Source: Planctomycetota bacterium (GTDB lineage Bacteria; Planctomycetota; B15-G4). Taken from it: 64,000 nt of DNA. The translations under genes and the position numbers were made by a program. This document shows, in pieces, positions 1-6,795 of this stretch (positions are counted from its first letter, which is position 1; every line of letters begins with the position of its first letter). The notes under the pieces were generated by a model. It was given only the letters and a program-made list of their open reading frames with translations. It searched no databases and was not told the DNA's origin. Location of the stretch: contig JACKHP010000003.1 in assembly GCA_020638905.1 (NCBI GenBank), positions 1 through 64,000 of the forward strand, in the 5' to 3' direction.

Positions 1-40
1 CACACGGATCTCCAGCCCGCGAGCACTCGCGTGGAGTCAT
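1..40 (-). CDS. Possible 5' end of a further gene of the cox operon (partial)
   Basis: An ATG on the minus strand at 38-40, preceded by a run of G that could act as a weak ribosome binding site, opens a frame that runs off the left edge. Only about 13 codons (MTPRECSRAGDPC) are visible, so the product cannot be named. It lies 30 bases after the stop of the Sco-like gene in the same direction. A haem A/O synthase or another oxidase assembly gene would be usual here, but that is guesswork. Confidence 0.2.
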   Translation of the reverse strand, partial: MTPRECSRAGDPC

Positions 41-70
41 CCCCCGCAACCCGCGCACGAACCTCGCCCG

Positions 71-745
71 TCAGCGCTCCGTGTCGCCCACGGTCGTCGC
101 GCCGGGCGTCGGATCCTCGCCCACCCAGTTCGCGAGCTGGCCCGTGGCGGCGACGAGACGGTCGACCTCGTCGTCGGACATGCGGGCCTCGCCCTCGCGA
201 CGACCGAAGACGCCGCGCACGCGGCCGTGGCGGTCGAGCAGCAGGATGTCGGCGGTCTCGCTGCCGGCCTCGCGGCGCAGCCACGCCATCGTGGCTCGGT
301 CGTCGTCCATGAGGTAGACGTTCACGGGCTTGCGCGGTTCGTCGGCGGCGGCGAGCAGGTCGACCACGTCGGCCGGCGTACCGCCCTGGCACAGCGTCAG
401 GTAGACCACCGAGCTGCCCAGACCGCGCAGGCGCGTGCGCAGCCGGCGCATCCAGGCCAGGGTGGCCTCGGCCTCGGCACGGTTCGCCAGCGGCAGCTCG
501 CTCACGAGTTTCAGGTACCCGTCGAGGTCGGCGGGCGAGACCTGCCGTCCGTCGATGTCGGTCAGCGTGAACTCGACCGGGTCGCTGTCGATGCCCGGCA
601 GCGGGTCGGGGAACTTCGCCCCCAGGCTCTTCACGAGCGGGAAGCTCCACAGCAGCCCGAGCACCGCCAGCCAGAACCACCAGCGCGTGAGGATCGCCAG
701 CGGCGGATCGGTGCGCTCGGGCAGCGGCGGTCGGGGACGGCTCAT
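71..745 (-). CDS. Sco1/SenC-like membrane-anchored thioredoxin-fold protein lacking the CxxxC motif
   Basis: This 224-residue protein has one N-terminal membrane segment (WWFWLAVLGLLWSFPLV) followed by a thioredoxin-like domain. That domain opens with FTLTDIDGRQVSPADLDGY, as in Sco proteins that deliver copper to the CuA site of cytochrome oxidase. The CPxxC segment that should follow is absent. The only cysteine is in the later stretch YLTLCQGG, so copper binding or disulfide reduction in the Sco manner is unlikely. ATG 745 was chosen over 802 because it puts the membrane segment near the N-terminus and avoids extension toward the next gene. It is the last complete gene visible in the oxidase operon. 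It could be a redox-inactive assembly factor; family assignment is moderate. Confidence 0.6.
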   Translation of the reverse strand: MSRPRPPLPERTDPPLAILTRWWFWLAVLGLLWSFPLVKSLGAKFPDPLPGIDSDPVEFTLTDIDGRQVSPADLDGYLKLVSELPLANRAEAEATLAWMRRLRTRLRGLGSSVVYLTLCQGGTPADVVDLLAAADEPRKPVNVYLMDDDRATMAWLRREAGSETADILLLDRHGRVRGVFGRREGEARMSDDEVDRLVAATGQLANWVGEDPTPGATTVGDTER

Positions 746-818
746 GCGTCGATCCTCGCTCGCGTCGCGCCGCGACGGATCGTGCGCGACCACGCGACTC
801 ACGATCGACGTCCGGAGC

Positions 819-1058
819 TCACGCCTCGTCTTCGCTCGCGATGACGTGCTTCATCGTCACCATGACGCACGACACGATCACGTACGGGATGACCAGGAAG
901 CCCATGATCGCGGTCAGCGTCGGGACGCCCTGTCCATCGGCACCGCAGGTCGGGCACGCCGCGGCCGCCGGCGCGAGGCCGAGCCACGCGACGGTCGCGA
1001 GCGCCAGGACGCCTCCGATCGACCGCCCGCGGGCGGGCGCGACGTCCGCCGCATGCAT
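819..1058 (-). CDS. Small secreted or membrane protein with a CPTCG motif, cox operon
   Basis: This 79-residue protein has a signal-like segment (GGVLALATVAWLGLAPAAAA) followed at once by CPTCG. A second hydrophobic helix (IMGFLVIPYVIVSCVMVTM) and an acidic tail (ASEDEA) complete it. The CxxC would sit at the periplasmic end of the mature protein, suited to metal or thiol chemistry. The gene starts 29 bases after the subunit IV stop in the same direction, so it is probably co-transcribed with the oxidase. I do not recognise a named family. A role in copper handling for the CuA centre, complementing the cysteine-poor Sco-like neighbour, is inference. Confidence 0.65.
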   Translation of the reverse strand: MHAADVAPARGRSIGGVLALATVAWLGLAPAAAACPTCGADGQGVPTLTAIMGFLVIPYVIVSCVMVTMKHVIASEDEA

Positions 1059-1087
1059 GCCACGGCGAGGTGCGTGCGCGCCCACGA

Positions 1088-1411
1088 TCAGCGCCCCACC
1101 TGCCGGTAGACGGTCTCGAGCATCAGGATGATCGCGAAGACGCCCATGTAGACGGGCATGAGCGCGATGTACTTGAGCCACGGCTTCTCCCACTTCAGGT
1201 GCATGAAGTAGAGACCCACGAGGGTGGCCTTGCTGATCGCCAGGCCGCACAGCAGCAGCATCTTCGTGTGCGAGTTCCACTCGGCCGAGTAGACCTGCGG
1301 CACGAAGACCTCGATCACCGTGAGCACGGCGAGGATGAAGAAGATCGTGAAGAAGGTCGCCTTCTTCGACTGGACCTGCTGGCCGTCCTTGGTGGAGCCC
1401 GCGTGTGCCAT
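1088..1411 (-). CDS. Cytochrome c oxidase subunit IV (prokaryotic COX4 / CtaF-like)
   Basis: This 107-residue integral membrane protein has three predicted helices: ATFFTIFFILAVLTVIEVF, the MLLLCGLAISKATLVGLYF region, and the YIALMPVYMGVFAIILMLE region. The pattern KATLVGLYFMHLKWEKPWLKY, with its His-Leu-Lys loop, is typical of the small subunit IV of bacterial aa3/caa3 oxidases, as is the length. It stabilises the oxidase in the cytoplasmic membrane and carries no cofactor. The ATG start lies between the two subunit III genes and the small CPTCG gene in one co-directional run, so co-transcription is likely. Confidence 0.9.
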   Translation of the reverse strand: MAHAGSTKDGQQVQSKKATFFTIFFILAVLTVIEVFVPQVYSAEWNSHTKMLLLCGLAISKATLVGLYFMHLKWEKPWLKYIALMPVYMGVFAIILMLETVYRQVGR

Positions 1412-1447
1412 GGTCGTTCTCGCTCTCGCTTTGCCGGGGGACGTCGA

Positions 1448-2122
1448 TCAGAGCAGGTAGATGAAGGTGAAGACGAGGATCCAGACCAGGTCGACGAAGT
1501 GCCAGAAGAGGCCCACGAGCTCGACCGGGCTGTACGAGATGCCGCCCTGGGTGTACTTGCCCGTGCGCGCCTTGAACAGGACGCACGTGAGGTAGATCAC
1601 GCCCGACAGCACGTGCAGGCCGTGGAAGCCCGTCACGGCGAAGAACGTCGACCCGAACAGGTCGTTCACCTCGGTGCCGGTCTCGCGCAGGTAGCTCGAC
1701 GAGAAGCCGATGCCGCGCTCGACGAGGTGGTGGTACTCGTAGGCCTGGATGCCGAGGAAGGTCAGGCCTCCACCGATGGTGACCGCCAGCCACTTGACGA
1801 GGTTCTTCTGGTCGCAGGCCTGGGCCGCCTCGACGGCGAGCACCATCGAGACCGACGAGCAGATGAGCACGAAGGTCGCGAAGGCCGTGAGTCCGATGCC
1901 GAGGATGTGCACGGGCACAGGCCAGTCGGTGGCGTGCACGCGCAGCAGCGCGTAGGCCAGCAGCAGCCCGCCGAACGACATGCCGTCCTGGGCGATGAAC
2001 ATCCACATGGCGATCTTGCCGCCCGTGGCGTGTCCGAAGTGCGCATCGTCGGGCACGTCGTCGTGCCCGTGCGCGTCGTCGTGACCGAGGGCGGCGTGCG
2101 CCATGGCGGCTTCTGCGCTCAT
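1448..2122 (-). CDS. Cytochrome c oxidase subunit III (second, full-type copy)
   Basis: This 224-residue protein has an N-terminal His/Asp-rich tail (HDDAHGHDDVPDDAHFGH) and about five membrane helices. The fingerprint GSTFFAVTGFHGLHVLSG, then SPVELVGLFWHFVDLVWI at the C-terminus, is the haem-copper oxidase subunit III signature. Subunit III supports proton uptake and stability of subunit I. The ATG follows the stop of the upstream subunit III-like gene by 14 bases, with GGAA in the spacer. The His-rich tail could bind metal, but no function is shown. Confidence 0.93.
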   Translation of the reverse strand: MSAEAAMAHAALGHDDAHGHDDVPDDAHFGHATGGKIAMWMFIAQDGMSFGGLLLAYALLRVHATDWPVPVHILGIGLTAFATFVLICSSVSMVLAVEAAQACDQKNLVKWLAVTIGGGLTFLGIQAYEYHHLVERGIGFSSSYLRETGTEVNDLFGSTFFAVTGFHGLHVLSGVIYLTCVLFKARTGKYTQGGISYSPVELVGLFWHFVDLVWILVFTFIYLL

Positions 2123-2136
2123 GTGACCGTGGTTCC

Positions 2137-2721
2137 TTACAGGACGAAGAAGGCGACGAAGAGGACGACCCACACCACGTCGACGAAGTGCCAGAACATC
2201 GCGGCGTTCGAGACCGGCGAGATGCGGTGGACGCCGTAGCGTCCGGTGAGCAGTCCGACCTGCATCCACAGCAGGGCGACCAGCCCGCAGGCCACGTGGG
2301 CGGCGTGCACCCAGGTGAGCCCGAAGAAGAGCGACTCGTAGGCGCCCGACTCGACCGTGCGGCCGGACAGCACGAGGTCGTACCAGAGCCAGGCCTGCAT
2401 GCCCGCGAAGAGCACGCCGATCGCCGTGGCCGCCGCCCAGAGGGCCGCCGCTCCCGGCGCGCCGCGACGCACGCGCGCCACCGCGCGGTGCAGCACGACG
2501 CTGCTGAGCAGCAGCACCAGCGTCGCCGCCGCCGCCATCGGGAAGCTCGGCAGGGCGATGCCCGGCGGCGGCCAGATGCCCACGCGCTGCCGCAGGATGA
2601 AGTACGACAGGAACAGCGTGCCGAAGGCCATCGACCACGAGCCGATGAAGAACACCATGCCCAGGGTGGCGTTCACCCGGGCACGGGGGTCTTCGCGCTG
2701 CAGCTCCACGGCGGTGGCCAA
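2137..2721 (-). CDS. Cytochrome c oxidase subunit III-like protein (first copy)
   Basis: This 194-residue membrane protein has five helices and ends NAAMFWHFVDVVWVVLFVAF, the WHFVDxVW signature of subunit III. It also has FGLTWVHAAHVACGLVAL in the position of the usual GFHGLHV segment. It is a diverged paralogue of the next gene rather than a fragment. The start is a TTG with a good AGGAG seven bases upstream; no ATG lies nearby. It sits 33 bases after the subunit I stop. Two tandem subunit III genes in one operon suggest that each has a fixed place in the complex or that the oxidase is assembled in two forms; this is not resolved. Confidence 0.9.
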   Translation of the reverse strand: MATAVELQREDPRARVNATLGMVFFIGSWSMAFGTLFLSYFILRQRVGIWPPPGIALPSFPMAAAATLVLLLSSVVLHRAVARVRRGAPGAAALWAAATAIGVLFAGMQAWLWYDLVLSGRTVESGAYESLFFGLTWVHAAHVACGLVALLWMQVGLLTGRYGVHRISPVSNAAMFWHFVDVVWVVLFVAFFVL

Positions 2722-2754
2722 CGTGCGTCTCCTGTCCGCGTCAGGTGCCGGTCG

Positions 2755-4488
2755 TCAGGCCGGCTGCTCGGCGAGCGGCTCGGTCTGGTAGATCCAGTCC
2801 TTGCCGTCGGGGATGGCGGGGTTGCTGAACTCGTGCGGGCCGCACACGACGTTCGGGATCTCCTTGAAGTTGTAGTGCGGCACCGGGGTCGGCAGCGTCC
2901 ACTCGAGGGTGCCCACCTCCCACGGGTTCTCGGAGGCCTTCTCGCCCCACCAGCGGCTCTTGATGAAGTTGAACGCGAACACCAGCTGCGCGATGCCGAG
3001 CGTGAACGCCGCCAAGCTGGTCGTCACGTTGAGGTGCTGGAGCGGCTTGAGGTAGTCGGCCGACGTGTGGTCGTAGTAGCGGCGCGGCATGCCGGCGTAG
3101 CCGCTCACGAACATCGTGCAGAACACGATCGTGAGCGGGACGAGCGAGCCCCAGAAGTGGATCTTGCCCAGCGTCTCGTTCAGCTTGCGGCCGAACATCT
3201 TGGGGAACCAGAAGTAGATCGCGCCGAACGTCGCGAACAGCGCCGACGCCGCCATCGTGAGGTGGAAGTGGCCCACCACGAAGTAGGTGTCGTGCAGGTA
3301 GATGTCGGTGCTGATCGTCGCCAGGTAGAGGCCGGTCAGTCCGCCCAGGCCGAACACGAAGATCACCGAGAGCGCGAACAGCATCGGCGTGTCCATGCGC
3401 AGCGAGCCGCGCCAGATCGTGTGCAGCCAGTTGAAGAACAGGATCTCGCCCGGCACCGAGATGATCATCGTGAGCAGCATGAAGCTCTCACCGAGCATCG
3501 CCGAGAGGCCGGTGGTGAACATGTGGTGGCCGTAGACCACCGCCGAGAGCACCGTGACCGCCATCATCGCGCCGACCGTGACGCGGTAGGCGAAGGCCGG
3601 CTTGCGCGCGAAGAACGAGAGCAGGTCGGAGACGATGCCCCACGCCGGCAGGATCAGGATGTAGACCTCGGGGTGGCCGAAGATCCAGAACAGGTGCTGG
3701 TAGAGGATCGGGTCGCCGCCGCCGCCGCCGGCCATGATCGAGGCCGGCACGTAGAACTGCGTGCCGAAGACGCGGTCGAGCACGAGCAGGATCATGGCCG
3801 AGCCGATGACCGGCAGGAACAGCACGTTGAGCACGGCCGTGAAGAACAGGCCCCAGATGGTGAGCGGCAGGTCGGTCCAGCGCATGCCGGGGGCGCGCAG
3901 CCGGATGACCGTGGTCATGTAGTTGATGCCGCCCATGATCGAGCTGGCGCCGATCAGGAACACCGCGACGGCCCACAGCGTCTCGCCCGTTCCCTGGTTG
4001 GCCACGGTCGTCGAGAGCGTGGGATATCCCGTCCAGCCGGCCTCGCTGCCGCCGAGCGGCACGAAGAGCGAGTAGAACGCCACCGCGCCGCCGAGCATGA
4101 CCGTCCAGAACGAGAGCATGTTCAGGAGCGGGAAGATCATGTCCCGCGCGCCGATCATGAGCGGGATGCACCAGTTGCCGAAGCAGCCGATCATCAGGGG
4201 CGTCAGCCCCAGGAAGATCATGATCGTGCCGTGCATCGTGAACAGCGTGTTGTACGACGCGGGGTCGATCACGCCGCCGGTGCTGGAGAAGAACAGCTTG
4301 CCGAAGACCGGCATCGGCGTGCCCGGGTAGGCGAGCTGCCAGCGGATGAGCATCGCCATGATGCCGCCGATCAGGAGCCAGAACAGTCCGAACCACATGA
4401 ACTGCTTGGCGATGACCTTGTGGTCGACCGAGAAGACGTGCTTGCGCAGGAAGCTCGTCGGCTCGGGATGGATGTGGTCGCCGCTCAT
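2755..4488 (-). CDS. ctaD: Cytochrome c oxidase subunit I
   Basis: This 577-residue, 12-helix catalytic subunit reduces O2 to water and pumps protons. The haem a ligands are His86 (FTMHGTIM) and His409 (GHFHLTM), and His407 ligates haem a3. The CuB site is His272 with cross-linked Tyr276 (FGHPEVY) plus His321/His322 (YGHHMF). The D-channel aspartate is present (GARDMIFP, Asp116), and Glu274 is the A1-type gating residue. The K-channel is abnormal: the usual PTGxK is replaced by SVPGEILFFNW, so the Lys equivalent is Leu350, the Thr equivalent is Gly347, and Glu348 is new. The ATG start lies 7 bases after the subunit II stop. I use ctaD as a family label; operon names vary between phyla. Confidence 0.96.
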   Translation of the reverse strand: MSGDHIHPEPTSFLRKHVFSVDHKVIAKQFMWFGLFWLLIGGIMAMLIRWQLAYPGTPMPVFGKLFFSSTGGVIDPASYNTLFTMHGTIMIFLGLTPLMIGCFGNWCIPLMIGARDMIFPLLNMLSFWTVMLGGAVAFYSLFVPLGGSEAGWTGYPTLSTTVANQGTGETLWAVAVFLIGASSIMGGINYMTTVIRLRAPGMRWTDLPLTIWGLFFTAVLNVLFLPVIGSAMILLVLDRVFGTQFYVPASIMAGGGGGDPILYQHLFWIFGHPEVYILILPAWGIVSDLLSFFARKPAFAYRVTVGAMMAVTVLSAVVYGHHMFTTGLSAMLGESFMLLTMIISVPGEILFFNWLHTIWRGSLRMDTPMLFALSVIFVFGLGGLTGLYLATISTDIYLHDTYFVVGHFHLTMAASALFATFGAIYFWFPKMFGRKLNETLGKIHFWGSLVPLTIVFCTMFVSGYAGMPRRYYDHTSADYLKPLQHLNVTTSLAAFTLGIAQLVFAFNFIKSRWWGEKASENPWEVGTLEWTLPTPVPHYNFKEIPNVVCGPHEFSNPAIPDGKDWIYQTEPLAEQPA

Positions 4489-4495
4489 GGACCGC

Positions 4496-5344
4496 TTACT
4501 CCTTCCAGTCCCAGGCCCAGCGGGCCTCGGTGTCGTTCGCGTCGTAGGCCGCCAGCGCGAGCGCGCTCGCGTCCTTCTCCCAGGCGGGGAAGTCGGCCTC
4601 GGGGAGCACGTGCAACTTGCCGTGCATCTGGTAGTGCGCGTAGCCGCACAGCTCGGCGCAGAGGATGTCGAAGTCGCCCGACTTGGCCGCCTCGAACCAG
4701 GCCACGTTGATCGCGCCCGGGTTCGCGTCGCGCTTGAGGCGCATGTCGGGCAGGAACAGCGAGTGGATGACGTCCTTGCTGGTCAGGTTGAACACCACCG
4801 GACGGCCGATCGGCACGGTCAGCTCGTTGATGGTGATCACGTCGTCGGGCGTGCCGAGCTCGCCGTCGACCCCGGGCGTGCGGAAGTTCCAGGCCCACTG
4901 CTGGGCCAGCACCTCGACCTTGAAGATGCCGGGCGTGTCGGGAGCCGGGACGTTCCAGTAGGCCTCGCGCAGGTCGCCCATGGCGCGCACGAGCACCCAC
5001 GCGTCGAGCACGATGAACACGACCACCGAGACGACCGCGGTGAAGCGCTTGTCGTGCAGGCTCGTGCCGTGGTCGAAGTGGGCCTTCTTGCCCTTCTTCG
5101 CGTTGTCGCGCAGGCACGGCACGAGCAGCATGACCAGCACGATCAGGAAGCTGATGCCGATCAGCGTCGTGATCAAGCTGAACAGGCTGTCGAAGCGCGG
5201 GCCGTAGGTCGACGCCGGCGGCGTCGGACCCCAGCGGTCGACGACTTCCTGGGCGGACGCTGCGGTGCTCGCGAGCAGCAGCGCCGCCGGGGTGGCGAGC
5301 CAGCGGACGCGCGCCCGCGAGACGAGTGAGACGAGGCGGTTCAA
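4496..5344 (-). CDS. ctaC: Cytochrome c oxidase subunit II (CuA subunit)
   Basis: This 282-residue protein has a signal peptide (ATPAALLLASTAASAQ), two membrane helices and a C-terminal cupredoxin domain. The CuA site is complete: His194 (DVIHSLFLP), then Cys229, Glu231, Cys233, His237 and Met240 in CAELCGYAHYQMHG. The aromatic electron-entry patch QQWAWNF is also present. It takes electrons from a c-type cytochrome and passes them to subunit I. The start is TTG with GGAGG eight bases upstream. No haem c is fused to it; the separate dihaem cytochrome gene just upstream probably supplies it. It is the second gene of the operon. Confidence 0.95.
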   Translation of the reverse strand: MNRLVSLVSRARVRWLATPAALLLASTAASAQEVVDRWGPTPPASTYGPRFDSLFSLITTLIGISFLIVLVMLLVPCLRDNAKKGKKAHFDHGTSLHDKRFTAVVSVVVFIVLDAWVLVRAMGDLREAYWNVPAPDTPGIFKVEVLAQQWAWNFRTPGVDGELGTPDDVITINELTVPIGRPVVFNLTSKDVIHSLFLPDMRLKRDANPGAINVAWFEAAKSGDFDILCAELCGYAHYQMHGKLHVLPEADFPAWEKDASALALAAYDANDTEARWAWDWKE

Positions 5345-5360
5345 CGCTCGGGCCTCCGGA

Positions 5361-6575
5361 TCAGTTGCCGCCGCGCAGCTCGGACATGAGCGCCGCGCGG
5401 GCCTGGGGCTTGCCGTGGTACGTCTCGATCAGGTGACGCACGTAGTAACCGATGGCCCAGATGTCCTTGTCGGGCATCGAACCCTTCCATTGCGGCATGC
5501 CGGAACCGGCGATGCCGGAGCCGACGGTGCGCGCGATCTCGAGCGCCGACAGGTTGCCCTGGCGGTCCCTCCCCGCGCGGATGCTGTGCCACGTGAAGTC
5601 GGGCGGGAGGATCGAGGTCTTGTATCCCTGCACCTGGTACATCGTGTTGGGCACGATCTTGGGCAGGGTGAGGTCTTCGCGGTAGCTGCCCTTCGCGATG
5701 CCGCCCTCGCCCGTGACGATCTCGTCGATGCGCGCGGGCGTCACGTAGCCGGGGTGGCAGTTGAAGCAGCCCACGTTGTGGTAGACGATCTCGCCGCGCG
5801 CGACGGCGCCCTGGACGTCGTTCGTCCACGGGTCTTCGCCGATGTCGACCGGGCCCTTGACCACCGCGTACACGTCGCGCCAGCCCGACTCGGGCGGCGA
5901 CAGCGACTTGATGTACTGGATCACGTCGAGGAGCTGCCCCTCGGTGAGCGCCCACGGGTACATGGGCGTGCCGTCGAGGCCCTTCTTGACCAGGTCGACC
6001 AGGGCCTGGTCGCTGGGCAGGTTCTCGACGCCGACCTTCGTGAACTTGAACTTGCCGACGCGGAAGTCGCGCGGCGGCGGACGCAGGTGCTGCGCCGAGC
6101 GTCCGTAGCCGTCGCCCTCGAGACCGTGGCAGCTCGCGCAGTACTGGATGTAGTTCTCGTGCCCGCGCGTGAGCCGCTCGGCGCTGACGCGCTCGAAGTA
6201 GGCCACGTCCTCGGCCTCGGGGTCGTAGCGCAGCTCGACCCGGCCGGTCTTGTCGCGGTAGCCGTCGTAGGTGTCGATGACCTCGCCCGACTCGTCCTTC
6301 GGTTCGAGCAGGCCCTCGACGAACTCGAAGCGCTCGGGATCGGCCTCGGCCAGCTCACCGAACGTGTCGTAGTCGTTCACGAGCAACCAGGCGTCGTCGT
6401 GCACGGTCACGTCGACCTGGTGCGGCGCGCGGGAGTGCGGCGGCAGCTCGGGTTCGGAGTGCTCGGCGGCGTTCCCGGCGTCGTGCCCGGCGGCGGTCTC
6501 GTCGCCCGGGGTCGCGAACCCGGGGGCGACCAGCGCCAGCGCAGCCGTGACCAACAGGAGCGGTCTCGCGGTCAT
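5361..6575 (-). CDS. Secreted dihaem cytochrome c, first gene of the oxidase operon
   Basis: This 404-residue protein has a signal peptide (MTARPLLLVTAALALVAPGF) and two class I cytochrome c domains. The haem motifs are Cys146-Ala-Ser-Cys-His150 and Cys270-Phe-Asn-Cys-His274. Candidate Met ligands are in DGTPMYPW (Met205) and GSGMPQW. An Asp/Glu-rich segment precedes the first domain. Its place 16 bases before subunit II suggests that it is the direct electron donor, doing in trans what the fused haem domain does in caa3 enzymes. ATG 6575 was chosen over an upstream start because it begins the signal peptide and has GAGGAG just before it. The 220-base gap upstream probably holds the operon promoter. 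Confidence 0.92.
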   Translation of the reverse strand: MTARPLLLVTAALALVAPGFATPGDETAAGHDAGNAAEHSEPELPPHSRAPHQVDVTVHDDAWLLVNDYDTFGELAEADPERFEFVEGLLEPKDESGEVIDTYDGYRDKTGRVELRYDPEAEDVAYFERVSAERLTRGHENYIQYCASCHGLEGDGYGRSAQHLRPPPRDFRVGKFKFTKVGVENLPSDQALVDLVKKGLDGTPMYPWALTEGQLLDVIQYIKSLSPPESGWRDVYAVVKGPVDIGEDPWTNDVQGAVARGEIVYHNVGCFNCHPGYVTPARIDEIVTGEGGIAKGSYREDLTLPKIVPNTMYQVQGYKTSILPPDFTWHSIRAGRDRQGNLSALEIARTVGSGIAGSGMPQWKGSMPDKDIWAIGYYVRHLIETYHGKPQARAALMSELRGGN

Positions 6576-6795
6576 GTTCTCCTCGCTTCGAGGCGGAGGG
6601 TCGGACGGGGCGACGGCGGCGCCGGACAGCCTCGCCGCCCGACTCCGGAGCGCCTCGGGTGGCGGTCCGGCCGCAGTCGCGGCGCAGTCTAGACGAGTCG
6701 CCCCCGGGCCCACAAGATCCGTCGATCCGCAGGGCGCGATTCGTCTGCGTCCTCAGCCTCGCACAGGCGAATCGGGACATTTCCCCCAGGCGGAA

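Noticed and set aside
71..6713. An alternative complex III (Act) locus near the oxidase
   Set aside because: No molybdopterin-type ActB, NrfD-like ActC/F or pentahaem cytochrome is present; only a dihaem cytochrome c.
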